From Agroathelia rolfsii (taxonomy: Eukaryota > Basidiomycota > Agaricomycetes > Amylocorticiales > Amylocorticiaceae): a DNA stretch of 64,000 nt. Location: NCBI GenBank assembly GCA_018343915.1, contig JABRWF010000001.1:5022001-5086000 (forward strand), read 5' to 3'. A program made the position numbers and the translations under genes. The notes beneath the pieces are model-generated. The model was not told where the DNA came from and searched no databases. It saw only the letters and a list, made by a program, of their open reading frames with translations. Shown here piece after piece: positions 36,820 through 47,100 of this stretch (its first letter is position 1; each line of letters opens with the position of its first letter).

Positions 36820-38546
36820 ATGTCTGGATCCTACCATTCCTTCGACAATCCCATATACATCATGTTACAAGCAACATCTTTAGTGGAGTGTTCCTATATG
36901 GTGAGGGTCTACCTTGACATTTAATGGCATAACTTTGTATTCTTATTGTTCAATCTAGGAGGTTATGTAATAATTTTTTACAGATGTATTCTAATCCTGA
37001 ATGCAATTCGACGAGACGAAGGCACCAGCCATAGTACCTATACGGCACAAACAACCTATTTGTGCGGCACATTAATCACGTTGTTCTTAATTGCCTCTCT
37101 GGTAGGGAGTAATATGCTTCTCTACCTACCCCCCCCCCCATTTATTCATTTATTAAAAAATCTCACCAGAATATAGCAATTACCGTGTTCTGCAATTTTA
37201 AGCAATTTTCTATTAGTACCTTTGAAGGCCGGTCAGCGTTGTTTTACGACCCAGTGCTTTTAGGCTTTTCGCCGTCGGAACATTTATGGGTATATACCAT
37301 GAAAAACACCCTATTTGTGATAGCAACCCTTATATCAGATGCTTTTTTGGTAGTTTATTATCTGTGCAATATGAAGACGCGTTGAAGACTGATCAAAACT
37401 TTCTTCATAAGTTTTCCGATGCTATGTAGTATGGGGTAGACGTCTAAAAGCGGTTCTATTTCCACTGGTAGCTTTTGTAGCCGATATAGGTGTGTATGAA
37501 GCTTCTAGGGACAATCCGGTCCGCAAAGCTTTCATAAACTCATGCAATGTTATAGCGATCGGATGTCTGTTTTTGTCAGATACTGCATATGAAAATACAT
37601 CGATGAAGGATGGCCTAAATTTTGAGAACTACCAGACGTTGATATTAACTTTTGGTGCCTCCCGAGTTGCCCTTTTCTCAGTTACACTTTCTCTTAACAT
37701 CATATGCACTTGTAGGATTCTCTTGTCCTTATATCAAGATCTTAATATCTCACTAAAAGCGGGTAGTCTTGATTGCATTTCAAATCTGGAAGATCCAAAG
37801 GCAGGTTCACCAGAAGAACGCTCAGTCTAACTACGTAAGAAATGCCATTGCGACTATCATTGAATCTGGTATGAACTCGAAGTCTTCTCCAACAAATATA
37901 AATGATTAATCACCCTCAATTCCTTGTAACTCAGGGGTCATTTACTCTGCCTGGATGATAGCTATATTGGCCACATTTTTGTTGTCCGAAGTATATATGT
38001 TCTTTCAGGACACCGTAAGCATTGCCAAGCCATTTAGATTCTTTAAACATTTTACTAATCACTAGCTCGATTTGAATGTTCAGGCTGTCCAAATTATTGT
38101 GAGCAAGGGTTGTTTTTCAGTGATTAATTTACTGGCAATGCTGAAATTGTAACTAAAAAAAAAAAAACCTCTACTAGGCAATAACAGTAAGAAGCAGCCA
38201 CTCATTTCAAGGTAGTATCGGCGCTTTTAAACCATCGCCATTTTTTTTTCAGTTCTCTATCATCATTTCTCGCATTGGTCGGGGGGCAAGCACAGGAGAC
38301 AATAGAGTGCAAGATAGACACACCAAACAGTCCAGTACGTGTCTCCGCAGTAGGCATTTTGCGAGTCCCACGCCCATCAATGGCTTCGGAAAATCTGCAA
38401 GCAGCCAGCCAGTCCAAATTATGATTGGCAGAGATGTCTGGCACGATGGCGATATGGAGCTGGGGAGCAGGCTTGAACATCCATCTTTGCATGCTAGTGT
38501 TATATCAACCCATGATGCCAGTATCAAGTTAGACTCGGGGAGTTAA
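36820..38546 (+). pseudogene. Polytopic membrane protein family, copy C, probably degenerate
   Basis: Third and more diverged member of the family at 9542 and 20655. It keeps the family motif RCYVVWGRRL near 37420, plus IIFYRCILILNAIRR, NTLFVIATLISDAFLV, VALFSVTLSLNIICTC, YSAWMIAILATFLL and FFQDT, and a polar tail to 38546. Two joints do not fit. The ATG frame at 36820 is out of step with the first membrane segment (SGVFLYG), and no acceptor restores frame before RCYVVW. Either unusual splicing or frameshifts are required, so a pseudogene is favoured. Confidence 0.5.
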
Positions 38547-38944
38547 TCGATATGAATCAACAGTTTTGCAGTCCACAGAGAAGCATGAAAGGTCAGTAAT
38601 TTTTTTAGTTTTGGCGCGATATGGGTAGCAAGACTGATTGAAGTGTATCACTGGCACATTTGTGCCGAAGGATTGCAGCACTACTAGTACTAAAAGGATG
38701 GCACGTGAAGTAGTGCATGTATCCTACCAGAAACTTTTTCTCTTTCTTGTTCAAATTCTTGATGAAAGGTTCCGATATATAAATATGTATATTGCATATT
38801 GTGCTATGATCTGGATAGTATTATACTACAGTTGTCAGACCATAATTTCGTAACGCGTAACGCAGAGGTAGCATGAACTTAGTAGCCCGCCTCCCCCCCC
38901 ATTCAATTCGGTAGAATCACGATCACTAGTGTCTTGAAGTTTCT
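38547..38944. other. Intergenic
   Basis: 3' flank of copy C, with a C-run near 38890. Nothing else recognised. Confidence 0.4.
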
Positions 38945-39205
38945 CCAATGGAAGCTAGCTTGACTTGATTATTAAAGTCGGACAAACATACAAGAGAAAA
39001 ACATTCCTGAATGCTATACGATCTCTGCTTCCCAAACATTAGCGAACTCAACCTTCTAAATCGCAATATATCGTCCCCAATCGAAGCTGGTTTGACCGAA
39101 TCAATGAAGTCACAAAAACATATAGGAGAAAACGCTCCTGATGCTATACGACATTTGCTTCTCGAAAATTAGCGAAGTCAGCCTCCCAGATCGTAATATT
39201 TCTCT
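38945..39205 (+). repeat. Two-copy tandem repeat, about 135 bp per unit
   Basis: Units at about 38945-39070 and 39080-39205 share GAAGCTRGYTTGAC, then ATGCTATACGA, then TTAGCGAASTCARCC. They lie just upstream of the gene at 39352 and may duplicate part of its promoter. Confidence 0.65.
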
Positions 39206-39284
39206 TTTTCACATGCTTGAGAATACTCCTATGCCTGAAAAGATAAAAGACACCCTCGTCTCGCCCTTTTCGTCTCCCCACCTA

Positions 39285-39312
39285 ACACACACACACACAC
39301 ACACACACACCA
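39285..39312. repeat. (AC)n microsatellite
   Basis: Thirteen to fourteen AC units, about 40 bp before the start codon of the next gene, within its likely 5' UTR. Confidence 0.9.
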
Positions 39313-39351
39313 GAGCTTACACTCTACTTGCGATTAAAAACCTTGATCACA

Positions 39352-39888
39352 ATGTTCTCAAAAATCTTTACTTCTCGCGCTATCTCCGTCTCTGAGCCCA
39401 ACAAGTCTCAAGGCGTCTTCAAGTGCGATGTGTCTTCCAAGACCAAGACTACCGCCAACGTCATCCTCGCCCGTCCCTCTAAGAAGCCGAAGCAGACGAA
39501 GCTCAAGGGCAAAGATCTGCGACGCAAGGTCCGTGCCGGTACTAAGGAGCGCGTCTTCCACGTGCCCACCGCGGCCCAGCTTGCTGTGATGCGCGAGATG
39601 CGCGAGCGCTTCCTCAAGCTGCCTCAAAGCGACTTTGACTATTTCAATGCGCCCATGCCTGATATGAGGTGGGACGACGACTCGGACGTACAACCTGCAT
39701 CCACAGATATTGTTCCATTCGATGTCAACCAGTTCGTGGAACCTCCGATGGACTTGGCTCCGCCTCGCAAAATCTATGTGGACGAGATTGACTTCGAGGC
39801 AGCGGGCATGACGTGGTGGTTGATCAACGGCTTGGATGACAAAACGACGCGCCCCGTCAAGGCCGTTCCTTGGTTTCTCAGTGAGTGA
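39352..39888 (+). CDS. Hypothetical protein, basic N-terminus and acidic C-terminus
   Basis: Single-exon frame of 178 codons; start chosen at CACAATG (39352) rather than an in-frame upstream ATG at 39328. The N-terminal half is Lys/Arg-rich (KKPKQTKLKGKDLRRKVRAG). It is followed by a probable helix (TAAQLAVMREMRERFLKL) and an acidic half with MRWDDDSDV and ends in TWWLINGLDD. Codon choice is GC-rich at third positions, unlike the surrounding repeat-rich DNA, which supports real coding. No family recognised. The basic part could be nuclear or nucleic-acid binding, but this is a guess. Confidence 0.6.
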   Translation: MFSKIFTSRAISVSEPNKSQGVFKCDVSSKTKTTANVILARPSKKPKQTKLKGKDLRRKVRAGTKERVFHVPTAAQLAVMREMRERFLKLPQSDFDYFNAPMPDMRWDDDSDVQPASTDIVPFDVNQFVEPPMDLAPPRKIYVDEIDFEAAGMTWWLINGLDDKTTRPVKAVPWFLSE

Positions 39889-40860
39889 GGATAAGGAGAC
39901 GTGTGGTGGCGGGGCAGTGCGTCGTAAGGGGGAGGGAAGAGGAGAAGCCGCCCTCCTCCTAACTTGAGTATCTTCTGATCATCTTACCGTCTTCTAGCCC
40001 TACTGACATTATCCGTCTCCTTAGACCTCCGCAATGCCTCATAGCATATCTGGTAGGCGCAGTATTGATCGTCTTCCGGCCGTCGTAGCTGTCCGTTACT
40101 CACGACGCGCGCATATACTGAGGGATCCCATCCCGTCCGGCAACCTCTTCATCACGCCTTCAAGAATTCCAATGGGGCACTTTGTGGATAGCGCTGTCCT
40201 GTGTCTCTTGGCTTCGATTTGATTGCGTAATGGTGTAGAGGAGGGAATTGGGAACCCTAAGGGCATCGGATGCTCTTCGTTGTCGTCGCGGATGTACGGC
40301 TCGGGCTCATGTCATGGGTCGGTGACATTGATCTGCGCCACTGGATAACTCGATTATGTAGGCTGGAAGTCGAGTGGTGTTCGGTCTGGGCTTATGATTC
40401 GGTCTGATGCGGAGAAACTCCAGGATTTAAACATGAAAACTTCTTTTCTTTTTCTTCATTCCTACTCTGCGTTTCCGTTTTCTGTTTCTTTTCTTGCTCA
40501 TATATTCCTTATCCATCCCCCATTAATTTCACTTCATTAATTACTCCCCATCGACTTTTACCATTAATTCCCTTCCACTAGTCTTCCCACTATTTATCCT
40601 CCCTGCATTAATTTTCCCCTCATCGTCCGCTCTAATTCTTATCCATCTATCACATTATTCTCCTTCCACTAATTACCTTCCATCCATTTCAACATCCTTC
40701 TTATTTATCTGCCATTTTTTCCCCGCTTCTCTTTGTATCTTCAAGCTTGCTGATTACTTTATTCACAGATGCCGTCGCTTTCCCAATGCCAATTCGCCCC
40801 CCCCCCCTCGTCTTTTCTTTCTCTTTGCGCTCTACTCTCATCAAGTACACTTCTTGTGTC
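39889..40860. other. Intergenic with pyrimidine-rich tract
   Basis: From about 40435 to 40760 the plus strand is strongly pyrimidine-biased with few G, and repeats phrases such as CATTAATT and CTTCCACTA. No gene recognised. Confidence 0.5.
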
Positions 40861-41700
40861 TTCGCCGGGTGACTCTGACTGGTATTTTTTTTTTTTAAAA
40901 AAATTCTTATTTCTTTCTTCATCTCCGCTGCCGTCTAGCGTACTTATTACTCCAGTCAACTTCGCAGCTGCGTTGCTTTGCATATGATGAAATCGCTTCG
41001 ATTTATAACTTGAACTTCCTTTATGCGACATTTCGTGCCCGTTTTATTTCTATCCCTCAGAGATCTTGCGTTCTCCGTGTTATCTCAATAGCAAGCGCGT
41101 GTATGCCTTCTAAATTGTGAGTGCATTTACATTTCAGTTTTACTCATGGCTGTAGTGCTCACTTCTCGAAGCATCGGACGGCCATCTCATTTCCGAAGAC
41201 ATTTCGTCTCCCAATCTGGATCGTAAGATATATCGCTGCTCGTGGCAACTAACAAATATTCTCCAGTTTCATCCGTAAGTTCTATGCATTTCGTTACTTC
41301 ATGCCTTAGCATTGCTGATATCTGGATATTTACTTAAAAACAAATTATTTCGTTTCACGCTTTCATGAGTTTGGGAAGGCTGATTAAAATTGTTTGCATC
41401 TCGCTGAGTTTTTTCCCTTTCCGCTAAATTCCTAAGGCTACTATCGTTGTTCGACCCTGAATCATCAGCGCACATCGTAATCTGGCGGGGAGAGGGAGGC
41501 GCCCCCTCTCTCTGACGACGAAGATGTTTGCGCAAGCGGCTGGGGTTGACAGAGTCCGAAGAAGCTGAGTAAATTCTTACCAGCTCGTGCTGTCGAAACC
41601 TTGCTAATTGTTTCCCCCCTTCTATCCATTTCTAATTATCCCACCAATGACCAACTCGAATGTTTGATATGTGACTTACCAACAGCATCGAAATTTAACT
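40861..41700 (+). repeat. Duplicated non-coding block, copy 1
   Basis: About 800 bp that realigns with 42875-43660. Shared stretches include AACTTCCTTTATG, TTTCAGTTTTACTC, TTGTTCGACCC and GCAAGCGGCT. Open frames are not conserved between copies, so it is probably a promoter or spacer that travelled with the gene duplication. Confidence 0.7.
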
Positions 41701-42104
41701 CGCCGCAGTTGAGCTTACGAGTGATGAAGATTTGATCATTAAAAAAGAGAAGTCGACCGTAGGGTGCCTTAAATCGTCTTCATTGTCTGCTACATGATAT
41801 TGAGGGTAAGATTAGCTTTTTATTTTTGTCAGAGAGGATTCCGACAAAGAACTTTGGTGCGAAATCCACCGGAATACAGCAATGAGCTCAAGTGGCGATC
41901 ACTATGCACCGACCAGCCTCCAATAAGCGGACCTTGCGATGTTAGATCAAATGACGTAAGGAAGCCGCAGTCATTAATGCTATGGCTACGGAGGTATAGA
42001 TTATCTTGAAACAAGAGTGATGCATTTGAATGCTTCTCTCTGTATTGTGCGTCGCTAAAGTCCCTATGTTTTTAGACCTTACGTGGCCCTTGCCAACCAC
42101 CAAT
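41701..42104. other. Spacer upstream of the broken third helicase/AAA+ copy
   Basis: No gene seen. Corresponds in position to the lost first exon of the duplicated gene unit. Confidence 0.4.
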
Positions 42105-42850
42105 TTTTTTTGAAACGCTTTTTGTGCAGCTTTTAAAGACGGCACTTTAGAAGAGCCTGCACCGATTGTATTTGTCCGCTGCTTCATGTACTTCTTCGCC
42201 TCTCGTTAGACAGCAAAAGCATCCACTATATCACAGCCGAAGGTCCAGCTATCTCAAAAGCCCTCTCATCGCATGCCAGCAAAGAGGTGCGTAGCGTCTA
42301 CTACAGGGTTCAGCAGGCATTTTCCCTGCTCACTGCCGACGCCTCCCAAACCGCAAGTCTATATCGGACTACCTCCTCGAGGAGACGTTGAACAATATTG
42401 GGACGATCATCTTCATCTTAACCGGCTACAAGAAGGAGATGGAGTCTTTTCTCGAGCATCACCCGGGTCTAACGAGCAGGGTGCCATACAAGCTTCAGTT
42501 CCAGGACTATGACGACGCTGAATCGCTTGCAACACTTGAGAAGCGCGTTAATGAGCATTATATGGAGCGCGCAGCCTGGCAGGATGGCATGCACGGATTT
42601 TTCGTGCGTATAGCCGTCAAACACGTTGGACGTTGTCGGAGCACCCCTGGATTTGACAATGCTCGTGCACTCGAAAACGTTTTCCCCAAGGTACGAGAGC
42701 GCCAAGCCGTCCGCCTTACTGATGCTCGCAGGAAAGGGCAAATCCTGGATGATTTCATGCTTTTGCGTGAGGTCCTGACCCGACATTCCCAATATTAGAA
42801 AGTAAGCCGTGGGAGAGGTTGCAGGAGCTTACTGACCTGGACTCCGTCTT
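42105..42850 (+). pseudogene. Chimeric relic of the helicase/AAA+ gene
   Basis: The left part (about 42115-42350) matches the exon 2 region of copy 2 (KDGTLEEPA, and nucleotides around SKSIYYITAEDPA), with frameshifts. At about 42355 it jumps directly into the first AAA+ module, just after the Walker B region (DYLLEETLNNIGTIIFIL). From there it follows copy 1 closely (GLTSRVPYKLQFQDYDDAE, NARALENVFPKVRERQAVRL). The helicase, zinc cluster, coiled coil and P-loop are missing. A stop falls near 42796, and a short non-coding match to copy 1 extends to 42848. Confidence 0.85.
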
Positions 42851-42874
42851 ATCAAGCATACCCCCCTGAATACT

Positions 42875-43660
42875 TTATTGCTTCCCCGGACGGATTCTCT
42901 TTCTTTCTTTATCTCTCCTGCTATCTGGCGTACCGACTACTCTAGTCAATTTTGCAGTTACTTTGCTCCGCAGACGACGACATCATTTGAATTCACAACT
43001 TCCTTTATGTGGCGTTTCATTTCTGTTTTACAGATATCCTCGAATTAAGTTCTCTATGTCATCTCAATGGTAGATGTGCATATTCGTCATTTATAGTCAG
43101 TGTATTTCAGTTTTACTCGTAGCCGTAGTGCTGATCCCCGCAGCATAAACCTGCGCTCTCATCTCTGAGCTTATTGCACCCTCTGAATGGGATCATGAGA
43201 TGCACTACTGCACGTTCTAACTAGTAAACATTCTTTAGTCTCATTCGTGAGTCCATACCTTTTTTCACGCTTTCAACGTTGCTGATATTTATATATAGAT
43301 CAATCCTTTCGTCGCATCTTTCCATGAACCCTGATTTGGGAAAGTTGGCTGAAACGTTTACTCCTTGCTGAGCATTTGTGTTTCCCCTTTCTTCTAAATT
43401 TCCTACGGCTACTACTATTGTTCGACCCCGTATCATCAGCATACATCGTGGTCTGACGGGAGAAGAAAGCGCGTCCTCTCCTTGATGATATGGATGTCCG
43501 TGCAAGCGGCTAGGTTAGCAGAGCCCAAAGAAGGTAAGTCAATTCATGCTGTCTTGTGTTCTTGAAATCTTGCTAATTATACTTTTTTTTGCCTTTTATA
43601 TCTCACAAATGAATGACTCATATTAGAATATATGCGTTTTTCCAATGACATCGATACCTC
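42875..43660 (+). repeat. Duplicated non-coding block, copy 2
   Basis: Direct repeat of 40861-41700, placed upstream of copy 2 of the helicase/AAA+ gene just as copy 1 of the block sits upstream of the chimeric relic. Confidence 0.7.
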
Positions 43661-44139
43661 TATTTCTTTATATTTATCTTGGTATGTAAGAGCCATTAGT
43701 CTATTTGAAAGGGAAAGATTATCTGATTATTTCTATCCCCCGCAAGGTTATGATTACTACTAGTGGCGGTGGCGCGAACACCATTACATAGAAACTCCGA
43801 AGAATAATGTTGTCATTATTTACAGCCACTAGCCTAGGCAAGTACTTAACAGCAAAGGATTGAAGACTTCTGCTCTTATAGATGTGCTCTCTGAGTGAAT
43901 TCTCGTACTAATGGCGTTTATGTTTATCTGTTGTAATGGCTTCGAATAAGCTGCTTGGACGGCGCTAAGATTTTCTACCTGGGCGCCTAACATGAATACC
44001 ACACAGCTTTGATCTGCGTGTCTCCTCTTTTGGACATGGGCGTGTCCATTATTATCTATATCGTATCAATTCACTTTTCACCCTGGTGCTTTCCTGTCGT
44101 TCACCTCTACACTCAGACTGTCGCCGCCATCCTGCAAGC
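43661..44139. other. 5' flank of the second helicase/AAA+ gene
   Basis: About 480 bp. No recognised gene or clear TATA box. Confidence 0.4.
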
Positions 44140-47100
44140 ATGGCTCAATCGCGGGATACTACCAGACTTGCTAGATTGAAGAAAACTTTCGACATTATCA
44201 TAAGCGGGAAAACTGCCATCACGCCACATAACAGCTTACTTTTTCTCGAGTCTATCTATGTGCAACCAGATGCGGTTTCCTGCGTCACGGCCTTGACCAC
44301 TAGCCCCAAGGCTATCGATGCGCTCCGTGCTTCCATGCGCTATGATACTAAAGCAATGTTTCTAAATGGACCGGCCACTCTGGTACTATCCTACCTCATG
44401 GCACCCGAATTGCAAGACATCCAAGGAGGACAGTTTTTGGAGCCTGTATGGCACACAGATCTTTGTCAAATACAATTCACTAAACTAATAAATATCTTCA
44501 GGTCCTTCGTGGCATTTGCGAGCCACCGATTTTCTGGAGCGCCTTCTGCACGGCTTTCAAGGATGGAACTTTAGAAGAACCCGCACAAGTCGCCTTCGCT
44601 TCGCTGCTTCTCGCACTTCTCCGCATCTCCGCAAACAGCAAAAGCATCTACTACATCACCGCCGAAGACCCGGCCATCTCGAAAACTCTCTCCTCTCATT
44701 CGAATAAGGATGTGCGCAACATCTATCACAGGATCAAGCATGTTCTTTCCTTACTCAGCACCGACATCTCCAAGGCCGCCATTCAAACGAACGAAGTTGG
44801 ACCCGGCGGTCGACACGACAACGACTTTGCAGACTTTCGTAAGATCGCCATTCTGCCCACGGGAAGCGAGCTTGAATATATGCAGCGCCCGTTCCTTCGT
44901 CTGAGTTCGGCGCTGGACGAGCCAGAGACGGAGGCGAACCGCGTACAAATTTTCCTCGATAATCAGTTCCGTTTGCTGAGAGAGGATATGTTGTACGAGA
45001 TGCGCGAAGAGCTTCAAATTGCGCTGGGCAAGAAGAGGGGCCGTCATCGCGGGTTTACTTTTGATGGGCTGAGTGTCATTGGATTATATCGTGGAAGTGA
45101 CGAAAGGCGCAGGACAAAATGGGGGATCCAGATGGCGCTCAAGGAAGATCTGCCCGTCTTGAAGGCAATGGATACTTCCAAGAAGAGGGAAGCCTTCTTC
45201 AAGAGTGATAAAGGAAAGAAGTGAGTTTTAGGGATGCATTAGTAATGCATAGCGCTAATTTGGAAGCATTAAAATAAGATACTTTCGACACCAGTCCATG
45301 GCGTGCTTATTTTTGAACGGAGAAATCGCCGCGTTTCCGGTTATACATCGTGACGAGGCGCTTCTTGCTCGCAATCCCCCTGTTGTCGTGCTTCAGTTCG
45401 GCGACGATGATAGCAGCATTGAGCGGCTTCTCCTTAGATTGAAGACAGCCGAAAACATCAAGATTATCCAGATCGACACCGCCGTTTTTTCTTACGAGCC
45501 TGTTCTCAAAGTCCTTCAGAATATGAGGGAGTTGCCTCTGTCTGATGATCTTTTGTACTGGCATGAGAACAAGGAGATCGGTCTTCTTCCAACCAAGGTA
45601 GAGCATGTCGTTAGCGCTCTCCAACGAAATCCAAAGACGGACCTCAAGAGTCTCATTGGAACCAGCAAGAGTATCATCCTCGATGGTTCTCAAGCCAGCT
45701 CGCTTCTATCAGGCTTAACACAGAAAGTGTCCCTGATCCAAGGACCACCAGGTGATCTCCACTCCATGATGCCCCATCACTTTCTTATTACTTACATGTA
45801 TCTCCATTTAGGCACTGGAAAATCGTTTATAGGCTCCCTCCTCGCCCGTACGATTCATGACCACACCGAGCAAAGCATCCTCGTCGTCTGCTACACAAAC
45901 CATGCCCTTGATCAGTTTCTGGAGGACCTCATGGACATGGGCATCCCTAGTGATCACATGGTTCGCATCGGCGGCAAGTCCACCGACCGCACCGAACATC
46001 TCCTCGTCTACAAGCAGACGCAAAATTCGGCCCACCGCCTGACGAGGTCTGACTGGGACGTTATCGACGGTTTAAAATCCGACGCGGAAGATATGTGGGC
46101 CGAGCTCAACACAGGGTTCGAGATGTATCAGCTCCAGCAGTTTAAGGAGCCAGATTTGCTAGAGTACCTTGAGTTCGAAGAGCCAACGTACTATGCGGCT
46201 TTCCTCGTCCCGGCGTCTGCGGATGGGTCCGTGATCATAGATAAGAAAGGCAAGCCCATTCAGGATACGTATTTGCTGCATCAGTGGATTCAGGGCTGGG
46301 GTCCTGGTGTCCTAGCTGGAATGGAACCCGTCTCTAGTTATCCAGATATTTGGGGCATGGAGAAAGAAGAGCGTCGTAAGTGCGTTGATGTGTGGAAAAG
46401 CACCATTCTTAGGGAGCGCGTCGGTCAACTTGCCAAGATCGGGACAACATATAATGACTACCAGGTGCGCATTGATCGCAAGTTTAGCGAGAGTGTTGGT
46501 GCGGTGCTTGCGTCAAAGCGCATTATCGGGTGTACAACTACAGCGGCAGCGAAATATGTAGATGACCTACGCAGTGCCTCTCCCGATGTTCTGCTTGTCG
46601 AAGAGGCCGGAGAGATCCTTGAAAGTCATGTTATCGCTGCGCTCGGACCTCGTACAAAGCAGATGATCCTTATAGGAGATCACAAGTATGTCATTGCTCT
46701 TACATCCTTCTACGATGAATTTCTCGGACTAAATTCTCTCCAGACAGCTACGACCGAAGGTCAGCAACTACGCGCTCACCGTCGAAAAGGGCGATGGCTA
46801 CGATCTAAATCGGTCCCTCTTCGAGCGCTTGGTGCTCAAGGGCTACCCCCACCAGACTCTGACCATGCAGCACCGCATGCGTCCAGAAATCTCTCACTTT
46901 GTGCGCGCGTTAACGTATCCCGATCTTATTGATGCTCCTCGCACCCAGGGTCGGCCGAACCTACGCGGCGTGAGGGACAACGTCGTCTTCATTAATCACT
47001 CGCAACCCGAAGACAACGCCAAGGTCTCGGACGCGCCTGAAGTTGGAGCAAAATCATCGAAGCAGAATACGCACGAGGCAGAGATGGCGCTTAAGATCGT

